A stretch of DNA of 64,000 nt from JAZKHE01 sp040385525. Its GTDB lineage: Bacteria; Bacteroidota; Bacteroidia; UBA4408. Within the stretch, counting starts at the first letter, position 1; every line of letters starts with the position of its first letter. The translations under genes were made by a program, and so were the position numbers. The stretch covers positions 1 through 64,000 of the forward strand of contig JAZKHE010000001.1 in assembly GCA_040385525.1 (NCBI GenBank), written 5' to 3'. The notes under the pieces were generated by a model. The model was not told the origin of the DNA and made no database searches. It saw only the letters and a list, made by a program, of their open reading frames with translations. This document shows, piece by piece, positions 51,208 to 60,110 of this stretch.

Positions 51208-53277
51208 TTAGTTTACGCTTGGTAAAAAACTATGGTTTTTTGCGTAGTACAACATTTGTGTTTTAAAATCGCTAGGGTATTCTACTTTTACATCAATAAT
51301 TTTATCACCTTCCATTACAGGTACTAATCTAGGATTAATAAAGCCTGCGTAAGGTGCAATGTTTAATTTTGAGTAACGGTCTAACACTTCTTTGTGTAAT
51401 GTTGGGTCAACTTTTACGCCGTAGTTTTCTACTAAGTTTTTTCCTGCGTTAAAATCTCCTTCTGATTTTATACGTTGAATTTCTTTTAATAAATCACCAA
51501 ACAACACACGTAATTTTGCATAATCGTTTACTACAAAATACGTTTTACCATCTTTTGTTTTCTTTTCAATTACATTGTCTTTTGCACCTTTTTCAAAACA
51601 CCATTTAGCAACTAATTGACGGTTACGCATGTGTGCTTCTTCTACATCGTCGCCTAATTTTAAACGCACTAACTGTGTCATTAAACCATTACGGATATAA
51701 TCGTTGTAAGCTGCTTTTCCAACATCTAACGATTTCATCAACCCCATATCAATTAACTTGTTATCGTATAAATAAAACAATGCAACTAAATCGGCACGCG
51801 CTTCTTCTAAAGTTGATGCGTAATTTTTTAAGGTTACGTTTGATGGAGAAACGCCTTTGTTTAATTGACCTGATGCGTGACCTATCACTTCGTGCATATC
51901 TGTATGCAACATATCGCCGTAAGCACCGTGTTCTTTTTCTAATTTAACTTCTTCGTCAGTGTAAGCAAACTCTTTTAATAAACCGCCACCTTTTGCCATA
52001 TCGTAAGCGTTTACAATATTGCCTAAGTTAACCGATTTAGAACCGTGATTTTCTCTAATCCACTCGTTGTTTGGTAAGTTTACACCAATTGGTGTTGATG
52101 GAGATGCATCGCCAGACTCAACAATAACTGTAATTACTTTTGCAGTAATACCTTTAACGTTTTTCTTTTTGTGCTCAGCCATAATCGAAGAATTATCTTC
52201 GAACCATTGCGCTTCTTTACTAATTGCTTCAATACGTTTTGATGCTTCCATATCTTTTATAGAAACCATTGATTCAAAAGTACCTTTGTGCCCTAATGGA
52301 TCGCCATACGATTCGATATGACCATTTACAACATCTACTTGAGCTGTAATATCTTTTACCCAAGCAATGTTGTATTCGTTCCAAGCTTTTAAATCGCCTG
52401 TTTTGTGGTACTCAATTAATTTAGTTAATGATTCTTTTTGAGTAGCATTTTCAGCTAAAGGCAAAGCTTTTTCTAACCAAAAAACAATTTTTTCTAAAGC
52501 TGCAGAATACATTCCGCCAACTTTATAAACCTTTTCTACAATTTTTCCATTTTCTTTAACAACTTTAGAGTTAATACCGTATTCGTATGGCTCGTTGTTA
52601 AATTGCGCAGGTAATGTTTTATAAAAATCTTGAACTTCTTTTTGTGTTACACCTTCGTAAAAGTTAGTTGCAGAATTTACAACCATATCTACTTTTCCAT
52701 CTAAATTAACTCTTTTTGAAGCAATTTTAGGGTCGAACATCACTGGAGAAATACGTGCTAAAAAAGCATCAACTGTTTCGCCAGCCAACACAGGTAAATT
52801 TTTCGCATCAACTTTTTTTACTAAAGTTGCAAAAAACTCTTGTGTAAACTCAGGCATAATTTTCATACTTGAGTAGTGGTGATGAATACCGTTTGAAAAC
52901 CAAATTTGTTTTGTATACGTTAAAAACTTGTTGTAGTCTGCGCTTGCAGTATCTGCAACATTAGCGTTTAAAATAGCTTCTAAGGTTCTTCTTATTGTTA
53001 AGTTGTGTTTGTTGTTTTGATCCCAAACAATATCGCGTCCTGCCAAAGCAGCTTCGTACAAGTAATAAGCTAATTCTTTTTGGCTTGCAGATAATTGCTC
53101 AAAACCTGGAACTTGGTAGCGTAAAATTCTTAAATCGGCAACTTGTTCTGTTTCAAATACAAACTCAGTTTGCGTTGAATCTTTTTGTTCTGTTGCTGTT
53201 TCTGATTTTTTAAAATCTTTACAAGCTGTTAATCCTACTAAAGCAGAAAATCCTAGTGCTAAAAATTTATTATTCAT
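51208..53277 (-). CDS. dipeptidyl-peptidase III family metallopeptidase (M49), lipoprotein
   Basis: 689 residues. Type II signal with LTAC, then the M49 fold. The zinc site HEVIGH (HExxGH, in DMHEVIGHASGQLNKG) and the third ligand region EEARADLVALFYL are complete. DPP III removes dipeptides from peptide N-termini. Eukaryotic enzymes are cytosolic; the lipobox here predicts a periplasmic or outer-membrane enzyme, in line with peptide feeding. A TAAATTTG box (53300-53307, minus) lies just upstream. Confidence 0.9.
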   Translation of the reverse strand: MNNKFLALGFSALVGLTACKDFKKSETATEQKDSTQTEFVFETEQVADLRILRYQVPGFEQLSASQKELAYYLYEAALAGRDIVWDQNNKHNLTIRRTLEAILNANVADTASADYNKFLTYTKQIWFSNGIHHHYSSMKIMPEFTQEFFATLVKKVDAKNLPVLAGETVDAFLARISPVMFDPKIASKRVNLDGKVDMVVNSATNFYEGVTQKEVQDFYKTLPAQFNNEPYEYGINSKVVKENGKIVEKVYKVGGMYSAALEKIVFWLEKALPLAENATQKESLTKLIEYHKTGDLKAWNEYNIAWVKDITAQVDVVNGHIESYGDPLGHKGTFESMVSIKDMEASKRIEAISKEAQWFEDNSSIMAEHKKKNVKGITAKVITVIVESGDASPSTPIGVNLPNNEWIRENHGSKSVNLGNIVNAYDMAKGGGLLKEFAYTDEEVKLEKEHGAYGDMLHTDMHEVIGHASGQLNKGVSPSNVTLKNYASTLEEARADLVALFYLYDNKLIDMGLMKSLDVGKAAYNDYIRNGLMTQLVRLKLGDDVEEAHMRNRQLVAKWCFEKGAKDNVIEKKTKDGKTYFVVNDYAKLRVLFGDLLKEIQRIKSEGDFNAGKNLVENYGVKVDPTLHKEVLDRYSKLNIAPYAGFINPRLVPVMEGDKIIDVKVEYPSDFKTQMLYYAKNHSFLPSVN

Positions 53278-53299
53278 TGTTTTAAATTTTATTGGAGCA

Positions 53300-53307
53300 C
53301 AAATTTA
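53300..53307 (-). promoter_or_regulatory. possible -7 box of the DPP III gene
   Basis: TAAATTTG on the minus strand, 22 nt before the ATG; no clear -33 TTG. Confidence 0.35.
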
Positions 53308-53426
53308 TAATTATTATTGATTTTACTGGCTTTTTTAGACGAATGTGTTCGATTATGAACTTTTTACTGTAATTGATGTTATAACACATATTTAAAGCCT
53401 TTATTTACAAGTAATTTAACAACGTT

Positions 53427-53885
53427 ATGAAACCACACAAATTAGTTACCGAAACAATTATTCGCCGAAACATTAACGAAGTTTTTGATTTTTTTAGCAA
53501 AGCCGAAAACTTAAACGTATTAACACCTCCCGAATTAAGTTTTAAAATTTTAACTCCATTACCAATCATAATAAAACAAGGCGCTTTAATTGATTATAGA
53601 ATAAAATTAAGTGGTATTCCGTTTAATTGGCAAACAGAAATTTGTACTTGGCAACCTCCATATCGTTTTGTAGATCAACAATTAAAAGGACCTTACAAAA
53701 TATGGCATCACGAACACAAGTTTGAGGAAACCGCAGAAGGCTATACAAAAATGACTGATACGGTTACTTTTTTATCACCAGGCTGGATATTGGAACCGCT
53801 AATAAATAAACTATTTGTAGGGAAAAAAGTGCAGGAAATTTTTAATTACAGAACGGAACAACTTTTAAAATTGTTTCCGAACTAA
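53427..53885 (+). CDS. SRPBCC family protein (ligand-binding START-like fold)
   Basis: 152 residues. IIRRNINEVFDFFSKAENLNVLTPPELSFKILTPLP ... FNWQTEICTWQPPYRFVDQQLKGPYKIWHHEHKF ... GYTKMTDTVTFLSPGWILEPLINKLFVGKKVQEIFNYRTEQLLKLF is the polyketide-cyclase/dehydrase-like pattern seen in the SRPBCC superfamily. Usually binds a hydrophobic ligand; ligand unknown. Convergent with the PP2C gene, sharing 4 nt. Confidence 0.85.
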   Translation: MKPHKLVTETIIRRNINEVFDFFSKAENLNVLTPPELSFKILTPLPIIIKQGALIDYRIKLSGIPFNWQTEICTWQPPYRFVDQQLKGPYKIWHHEHKFEETAEGYTKMTDTVTFLSPGWILEPLINKLFVGKKVQEIFNYRTEQLLKLFPN

Positions 53886-55669
53886 ATTTGAACTCCAATT
53901 AAACAAACATCATCAATTTGTTCTAAACCACCTTTCCAATCTTCAAAGCAATGATCTAGTTTTTGATATTGCTCGTACATTGGTTCGTTAGAAATTGACA
54001 ATAGATATTTTTGTAATTGTTTGCTCATGAATTTTTTTCCTTGTGGTCCGCCAAACTGATCTGGGAAACCATCAGTTAACGTGTAAACAACATCGCCTTT
54101 TTGAATCTCGAACTCACCTTGCACAAATGGTGTTTTATCTCTATCGTGTTTACCTATCGGCATTCTATCTGCTTGCAATGCAATTAATTCTCCATTACGA
54201 GCAATCCATACAGGATTATTTGCTGCAGCATAGGTTATTTTGTTGTTTTTAAAATCGAAACAAACAATGCTACAATCCATACCATCTTTACCGCCTTCTT
54301 CGCTACCATCGTTAGAAAGATGTTTGATAATTTTGCTACGTGTTGCGTTTAAAATATCGGCTGGTTCTAATAATTTATCAGAAACAATAGCTTCGTTTAA
54401 ACAAGAAATATTTAAAATACTCATAATAGCTCCTGGTACTCCATGACCAGTGCTATCTGCAGTAACTAATGCAAAATTACCATTACTTAATTGAGAAGCC
54501 CAGTAAAAATCGCCACTTACCACATCTTTTGGTTTAAAGAAAATAAAGTAGTCTCTTAAGTTTTCGCGTAACATATTGTTGTTTGCCAACAACGAATACT
54601 GAATACGTTTTGCGTAACGAATACTATCGGTAACTTGCGTATATAACTCTCCGAGAATATGATTTTTTTCTTCAATATCTTGTTTTTGGCGAACAACTTC
54701 TTCAGTTCTTTCAATAATTTTACCTTCTAGAACACGTTCGTTTTCTTCTAAGCCAATACGCATTTTTAGTAATGCGTGCCCCAAAGTATCTTCGTCTGAT
54801 AAAGGTTTGTAGTAAGAAGTAAAGTTACCAGAACCCACTTCTCGAGCAAACTCTGTGGTGCTACTCAAACCATCAACCATATAATTTAGCGCCACCGACA
54901 TCTCGCCAATTTCATCATTTCTGTCGGGCATTTTTTCTTCGGGCAAAACTCCTTTACCCATACGTAACAAAACACGTTTTAAATATTCTATTGGTTTTAC
55001 AATAGAACGAACGGTAAAAATTGCGGTTAAAATACCACCAACTACAAGAAAAATACCTAATATAATTACAACCCATTTTAAACGGTTAAAAGACGAAACC
55101 ATGTCCTTACTCTTAACAATTGAGTTGTTGTGGTGCACTTCTACTAATCGCTCTAACTCTACTAGTATTTCTCTGTATTTCGAGTCAATTTCTCCTTCAG
55201 CAACAGATTCTTGAATAAACAGTAAGGAAGGATCTTCATAACTTTCAAAAGTACTTAACGGAGTCATTACTTCGTTTTCATACATAGCTGTTAGCTCTTT
55301 AATTTTATTAAATAAAGATTTAACACTGTCTTGTTCCGCTTTTTTCCACATTTCAGAAAGCGTAGTAATTTTTTTCTGTAAGTCTGGAAGTTGCGTATAA
55401 ATTGCGTTTCTAAGTTTTACCTTATCTTGATTATCGTTTCCGCTTTGAAAATACGCCCATTTATAAATCATCATTTTAGAGCGGACCATTGTTAAATTCA
55501 GTTCCTCTAAAGCAGTAACCGAAGGTGTATAAATATCGTTTATCTCATCGTTTATTTTTCGAGAAGAACTAGTTGTAAATAACGTTAGGACAAAAGCTAT
55601 ACCAGTTAGAAAGATTAAGACACCAAAGCCTAAACCTATTCGTTTACCAATTGTAAATTTAAATTTCAT
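53882..55669 (-). CDS. membrane sensor with HAMP and SpoIIE-type PP2C phosphatase
   Basis: 595 residues. TM1 about 10-32, a periplasmic four-helix-like sensor (33-198), TM2 about 199-220, HAMP 221-275, coiled coil 305-345, PP2C 375-595. Metal-binding acidic residues are intact: Asp387 (SGDFYW), Asp405 (ADSTGHG), Asp464 (GMDCS), Asp533 (LTDGFPDQ), Asp587. So an active Ser/Thr phosphatase, RsbU-like. It is the last gene of an operon with a TPR protein and a YfiR-like protein. Target unknown; anti-sigma antagonists are the usual substrates. Confidence 0.88.
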   Translation of the reverse strand: MKFKFTIGKRIGLGFGVLIFLTGIAFVLTLFTTSSSRKINDEINDIYTPSVTALEELNLTMVRSKMMIYKWAYFQSGNDNQDKVKLRNAIYTQLPDLQKKITTLSEMWKKAEQDSVKSLFNKIKELTAMYENEVMTPLSTFESYEDPSLLFIQESVAEGEIDSKYREILVELERLVEVHHNNSIVKSKDMVSSFNRLKWVVIILGIFLVVGGILTAIFTVRSIVKPIEYLKRVLLRMGKGVLPEEKMPDRNDEIGEMSVALNYMVDGLSSTTEFAREVGSGNFTSYYKPLSDEDTLGHALLKMRIGLEENERVLEGKIIERTEEVVRQKQDIEEKNHILGELYTQVTDSIRYAKRIQYSLLANNNMLRENLRDYFIFFKPKDVVSGDFYWASQLSNGNFALVTADSTGHGVPGAIMSILNISCLNEAIVSDKLLEPADILNATRSKIIKHLSNDGSEEGGKDGMDCSIVCFDFKNNKITYAAANNPVWIARNGELIALQADRMPIGKHDRDKTPFVQGEFEIQKGDVVYTLTDGFPDQFGGPQGKKFMSKQLQKYLLSISNEPMYEQYQKLDHCFEDWKGGLEQIDDVCLIGVQI

Positions 55670-55693
55670 GAACAGAATTCTCCCTAGTTAAAT

Positions 55694-56590
55694 TTACTTG
55701 TTTTGATCGATTTCGTCAATTTTCAGTTTGATTTCTTTTGACTTTTCTTCTTCGTTCAAACTAAAGTAGATACCAGACAAGCCAATAAGGGTTTCTTTTC
55801 GTTTTGGGTCGAGCTGATAGGCTTTTTCCATAAATGGTAACGATTGTTTAAATAAAACAACACAATCGTCTTGAATTTGATTTAGTGTTACCAAATCTAA
55901 ATCGTAATCCATAGCATTAATTATGCTTACAGCTTGATTATAGTAAAGAATACCTAGGTTGTAATTAGCGCTTACATTGTTTGCATCAAGCGTTATAACT
56001 TTGCCATACGCTTCTTTAGCTTTTGCAAAAAAATCGACTTTACCTTTTCGATTTGCTTCGTACGCTCTTGTGTACATAGAAGCTAAAGCCAAATTAAAAT
56101 CAATGTCTTTTTTAGTAATATCGGTAGCTGGTTCAGGAATTACAATAGCTTTTCTGTATAACTCATAAGCCTCTATAGCAAACTGATAATTTGTACTATC
56201 TATAGATTGAACTGCATCATTAAAATAAGTGGTTGCTATATATTTTATGTTTTTGTTATTGTCTTCGTTATTTTCTCCTTTAGTATCAATTTCTTTCGAT
56301 TTTAAGAAGGCTGCCATTGCTTCTTTTCTAATATCCACTTTACGTTTGCCAGCTTCTTTTTTAGAGTAAATGCTTTTGTAAATATATCCTTTTACATACC
56401 AAGCGTAAGGGTCGTTTGCAGAAATGGGATTTATAACCGCAGAATCGATTGCACCTTTAGCTTTATCTAAGTCACCAGCTTGTTGATATGCAATAGCTCT
56501 GTTGATCGCAGAATTCTGCGCTTGAATTGTTTTGCTTATCCCAAACAAAACAAATAACAACAATATTATGTATTTGCTTACATTTTTCAT
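55694..56590 (-). CDS. exported TPR protein
   Basis: 298 residues. Signal peptide (FGISKTIQAQ), then TPR-type helices (NRAIAYQQAGDLDKAKGAID, ANNVSANYNLGILYYNQAV, LDPKRKETLIGLSGIYFSLNEEEKSKEI). Periplasmic scaffold between the YfiR-like protein (4-nt overlap) and the HAMP-PP2C sensor (24-nt gap) in the same operon, so perhaps a signal relay. Confidence 0.82.
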   Translation of the reverse strand: MKNVSKYIILLLFVLFGISKTIQAQNSAINRAIAYQQAGDLDKAKGAIDSAVINPISANDPYAWYVKGYIYKSIYSKKEAGKRKVDIRKEAMAAFLKSKEIDTKGENNEDNNKNIKYIATTYFNDAVQSIDSTNYQFAIEAYELYRKAIVIPEPATDITKKDIDFNLALASMYTRAYEANRKGKVDFFAKAKEAYGKVITLDANNVSANYNLGILYYNQAVSIINAMDYDLDLVTLNQIQDDCVVLFKQSLPFMEKAYQLDPKRKETLIGLSGIYFSLNEEEKSKEIKLKIDEIDQNK

Positions 56591-57114
56591 TCAATAACTG
56601 CTGCTGCGGTGTTAATTAATTGAGCGCCTACTTTTAGGTCGTTTTTTTCTGCATTTACTTTATTTACTTCATATTGAAGCTTATTGTCTTTCCAAACAAA
56701 ATTAATAATTGAACCTTTATTAACCATTCCGACTTTATCAGTAACAATAAGAGTTGATGATTTTTTCAATTTACTAACAATCTCTGATAGATTTTCGAAA
56801 TTATTAGGGACGAAAAGAAGTTGACAATTAGTTATTTGAGCTGGAGTTGCAAAATTTTTAACTTCTATCGTTTGATTATTTACCTTCTTATCTTTTGTGT
56901 TTTCTAAAACTTTGCCATAAATAGGTGTTGTTCCTAAAACTCCAATAATAAAATTACCTTGTTTTGCAGCAGCTGGCCAATCAATATATTTTGTGAAATT
57001 GTACAAATAACCTGCTTTTCGAGGGGTTAAAGTATCATCAACAGCAGGCATATAGCTGCTGACAGCAACTAAGCAAAAACATAAAATTAATTTTAATGTG
57101 TTTTGTGTTTTCAT
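56587..57114 (-). CDS. YfiR-like periplasmic protein (DUF4154)
   Basis: 175 residues. Signal peptide, then RKAGYLYNFTKYIDWPAAAKQGNFIIGVLG, the DUF4154/YfiR opening, and NCQLLFVPNNFENLSEIVSKLKKSSTLIVTDKVGMVNKGSIINFVWKDNKLQYEVN. In Pseudomonas YfiR sits in the periplasm and represses the HAMP-GGDEF enzyme YfiN. Here the operon partner has HAMP-PP2C output, so YfiR may control a phosphatase. First gene of the operon. Confidence 0.85.
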   Translation of the reverse strand: MKTQNTLKLILCFCLVAVSSYMPAVDDTLTPRKAGYLYNFTKYIDWPAAAKQGNFIIGVLGTTPIYGKVLENTKDKKVNNQTIEVKNFATPAQITNCQLLFVPNNFENLSEIVSKLKKSSTLIVTDKVGMVNKGSIINFVWKDNKLQYEVNKVNAEKNDLKVGAQLINTAAAVIE

Positions 57115-57165
57115 ACCTTTTACGAAAGCAATAATAAGTAATATTTTGCTAAAAACAAGTTTTTA

Positions 57166-58221
57166 CTAAAAAAATCTTTTTGCATTTACCTCGTCGTCTA
57201 TTTTTTTTTCAAATAACAAGTGCTCAGCAAGTTGCTTTGCAAAAAACGGACCAATCATAATGCCTTTTGTTCCTAAACCGTTAAAAACAGCTACAGCATT
57301 GTGTTGTGGATGAGTTCCCAAAATTGGTCTTCTGTCGAAACTTGATGGTCGGATGCCTGATTCGTGTTTTAAAACAGAGTAATTTACGCTAATTAATTGG
57401 TTTAATTTTGCGAGAACTTCTTCTTTTCCTTTTTCTTCGGGCAAATCGTTTTCGTAATTCCAGTTGTAAGTTGAACCTGTTTTAAATATTCCGTTACCGA
57501 TGGGCAAAACAAAAACACCTTTATTGATAATATCAACTGTATTCAATTCATTACTTTCTAATATTAGCACATCACCTTTTACAGGTTTTAATTTACAAAA
57601 TGGAGTGTATGGATTATTTATTCCATTATGTCCTTCGCAAAAAATTATTTTTTTAGCTGTGTAGTGTTTCCATTTTACTGAATCAGTTTCTACAACAATA
57701 TCATCGTAATTTATTTTTTCGGCAACAAAAGAATTATTTTGTTTGAGCCTATCTTTAAACGCGTTTAGCAACAAAGGCAAATCAACATTGCCAGTATGAT
57801 TTAACAAAGCATAACCAAACTCTTTGTTTTTTATAAACGGATTATATTCAGCTAAATTAGATTCCCCAAAATAATTAATTCCTGTTTGTTCTTTTGTTTT
57901 TTTTTGCCAAAACTCTCGTTCTTCGTGACTAGCAAAAAACTTTACTATACTTTTTTTGTTCAAGAATTTAACACCTAAATCCTTTTCAAATTCTGTATAA
58001 AAATTTTCTAAAAAAGGAATTAATTCATCTGCTCGCCAGCTTTTAACTAGTCTTTTAAAAACAATTGGATTGTAAATTCCTGCGGCAACTTTTGAAGAGG
58101 TATATTCTTTTTCTTCGTCGATTACCAAAACAGTTTGATTGTTTTTTTGTAAAAAATAAGTGAGTAACGTTCCCGCTATGCCTTGTCCAACAACAATAAA
58201 ATCAACTTGTTTGGTTTCCAT
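57166..58221 (-). CDS. FAD-dependent oxidoreductase (DAO family)
   Basis: 351 residues. N-terminal FAD site IVVGQGIAGTLLTYFLQKNNQTVLVIDE, then SSKVAAGIYNPIVFKRLVKSW and the C-terminal PILGTHPQHNAVAVFNGLGTKGIMIGPFFAKQLAEHLLFEKKI. D-amino-acid oxidase-like fold; similar to the oxidase half of MnmC. Substrate unknown. One-base overlap with ansA upstream puts it in the tatD-ansA operon. Confidence 0.85.
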   Translation of the reverse strand: METKQVDFIVVGQGIAGTLLTYFLQKNNQTVLVIDEEKEYTSSKVAAGIYNPIVFKRLVKSWRADELIPFLENFYTEFEKDLGVKFLNKKSIVKFFASHEEREFWQKKTKEQTGINYFGESNLAEYNPFIKNKEFGYALLNHTGNVDLPLLLNAFKDRLKQNNSFVAEKINYDDIVVETDSVKWKHYTAKKIIFCEGHNGINNPYTPFCKLKPVKGDVLILESNELNTVDIINKGVFVLPIGNGIFKTGSTYNWNYENDLPEEKGKEEVLAKLNQLISVNYSVLKHESGIRPSSFDRRPILGTHPQHNAVAVFNGLGTKGIMIGPFFAKQLAEHLLFEKKIDDEVNAKRFF

Positions 58222-59249
58222 TAGTTTATTGTTAACTCTCCGCTAATTGGTGTAGCTAAAAGTTGTTTTGTTTTTTCTAAACTCAATTCTTGTCCTAAAA
58301 CAAACATAAGTTTTGTGATGGCAGCTTCAAAAGTAATGTCGTAACCGCCAATTACACCAATATCGTTAAAGCTTTTACTGGTTTCGTATTTGCCTTGTAA
58401 AACAGCGCCTCTGTTGCATTGCGTAACATTGTAAACAATAATATTGTTTTTTACTGCATTAGCAATTGCATCTAAAAACCATTTTTGTGTTGAAGCGTTT
58501 CCCGAACCAAATGTTTCTAAAACAATTGCTTTTAAATTTTTTGTTTGTAAAATAGCATTCACAAGATTTTCGGATATGCCTGGAAATAGCTTTAAAACGC
58601 CAACATCTGAACTTAATTTTTTGTCTGCTTTAAATTTAGCTGCAGATTCTGAATGTATAAATTGATTGTTATATTGAATATGAACTCCTGCTTCTGCTAG
58701 ATGCGGATAGTTAGGTGATTTAAAAGCATCAAAATGTTCTGAATTGTATTTATGTGTTCTGTTTCCTCGATATAATTTATACTCAAAATAAATTGCTACT
58801 TCGGGCACCAATGCTTTTCCTTCAGCTGTTTTTGCTGCTGCAATTTCAATGGCAGTAATTAAGTTTTCTTTTCCGTCGGTACGAATAATTCCGATGGGCA
58901 ATTGCGAACCAGTTAAAATTACTGGCTTACATAAACCCTGTAACAAAAAGCTCAATGCAGAAGCCGTATAAGCCATGGTATCTGAGCCATGCAGAATAAC
59001 AAAACCATCGTAATTATTATAATTTTTTTCGATTATTTCAACCAATTCTATCCAAATAGAAGGTTGCATATCCGACGAATCAATAGGTGGTTGAAAAGAA
59101 TGTGAGTGCAACTTAAAATTAAACTGACTCAACTCTGGAATTTGATTGGTTAAGTGTTCAAAATTAAACGGAACCAACGATTTAGATTTTGGATCTTGCA
59201 CCATTCCTATGGTTCCGCCTGTATAAATAAGCAATATAGATGCACTCAT
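58221..59249 (-). CDS. ansA: type I L-asparaginase
   Basis: 342 residues. Active-site regions LLIYTGGTIGM near the N-terminus and ILHGSDTMAYTASALSFLL (catalytic Thr/Asp) are intact. No signal peptide, so the cytoplasmic type I enzyme. Hydrolyses asparagine to aspartate and ammonia. Overlaps tatD by 4 nt and the FAD oxidoreductase gene by 1 nt. Confidence 0.93.
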   Translation of the reverse strand: MSASILLIYTGGTIGMVQDPKSKSLVPFNFEHLTNQIPELSQFNFKLHSHSFQPPIDSSDMQPSIWIELVEIIEKNYNNYDGFVILHGSDTMAYTASALSFLLQGLCKPVILTGSQLPIGIIRTDGKENLITAIEIAAAKTAEGKALVPEVAIYFEYKLYRGNRTHKYNSEHFDAFKSPNYPHLAEAGVHIQYNNQFIHSESAAKFKADKKLSSDVGVLKLFPGISENLVNAILQTKNLKAIVLETFGSGNASTQKWFLDAIANAVKNNIIVYNVTQCNRGAVLQGKYETSKSFNDIGVIGGYDITFEAAITKLMFVLGQELSLEKTKQLLATPISGELTIN

Positions 59250-60019
59250 AAATTAAATAATTTTAATGCGTTTGCTGTTGTTATTTCTGCAACTTCATCA
59301 ACAGAACAATTTTTTATTTCAGCTACTTTTTTTGCAATTAAAGGAATATAAGTGCTTCGATTATTTTTTCCGCGATGTGGAACTGGCGCTAAATAAGGCG
59401 CATCGGTTTCTAAAATTATATGTTGCAAATCAACTTGCTCCACAACTTTATCTAAGCCTGAATTTTTAAAAGTTACCACGCCACCAATTCCTAAACTAAA
59501 ACCCAAATCAATTACTTGCTGTGCTTGTTCTGCATTACCAGAAAAACAATGAAACACACCATTATTATCTGTGTTTTTTTTGTAATATTTTGAAACTACT
59601 TCTAGCGTTTCATCAAATGAATTTCGGGTGTGAATAGCAATGGGTAATTTCTTCTCCATTGCCCATTCTATTTGGGTAGAAAAGCATTTTATCTGCTCAT
59701 CTTTAAATGTTTTTTCCCAATATAAATCAATACCAATTTCGCCAACTGCACAATAATTATTTTTATCTAAATGTGTTTTAATTATTTTCAATTCTGCTTC
59801 GTAATTTTCTTTAACGTAGCATGGATGAAGTCCCATCATAGCAAAACAATTTTCTGGAAATAGTTTTGTTATGGCTTCCATTTTTTCGATAGATGAACTA
59901 TCAATATTTGGCATCAACATTTTTTTTACATTAAACTGAAGCGCTTCGTTAACGTGATTAAAGTTTTCGCTATCAAACTCTTCCGAATACAAATGGGTGT
60001 GTGTGTCAACAAAATACAT
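59246..60019 (-). CDS. tatD: TatD family metal-dependent hydrolase/DNase
   Basis: 257 residues. FVDTHTHLYSEEFD (metal-binding HxH), AVGEIGIDLYWE (Glu), PIAIHTRNSFDETLEVV and VFHCFSGNAEQAQQVIDLG (His), ILETDAPYLAPVPHRGKNN (Asp). Complete TatD metal set. First gene of the tatD-ansA-oxidoreductase operon, whose -7 box (TACTTTTG) lies four bases before the start. Divergent from the GT9 gene. Confidence 0.92.
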   Translation of the reverse strand: MYFVDTHTHLYSEEFDSENFNHVNEALQFNVKKMLMPNIDSSSIEKMEAITKLFPENCFAMMGLHPCYVKENYEAELKIIKTHLDKNNYCAVGEIGIDLYWEKTFKDEQIKCFSTQIEWAMEKKLPIAIHTRNSFDETLEVVSKYYKKNTDNNGVFHCFSGNAEQAQQVIDLGFSLGIGGVVTFKNSGLDKVVEQVDLQHIILETDAPYLAPVPHRGKNNRSTYIPLIAKKVAEIKNCSVDEVAEITTANALKLFNL

Positions 60020-60023
60020 AGCT

Positions 60024-60031
60024 CAAAAGTA
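60024..60031 (-). promoter_or_regulatory. -7 box of the tatD operon, adjacent to the start codon
   Basis: TACTTTTG on the minus strand, exact TAnnTTTG, 4 nt before the tatD ATG. No clear -33 element. Confidence 0.4.
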
Positions 60032-60074
60032 AATAAAGTTTTTGTAAGAGCGAATAACTAAATTGCTTAATGAA

Positions 60075-60106
60075 TTGGCATTGTGATAAAATAAAATCTA
60101 TTTTTG
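60075..60106 (+). promoter_or_regulatory. promoter of the GT9 gene, adjacent to the start codon
   Basis: TTG (60075-60077), 21-nt spacer, exact TATTTTTG (60099-60106); the ATG is 4 nt further on, so transcripts would begin close to the start codon. Confidence 0.5.
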
Positions 60107-60110
60107 TGTA

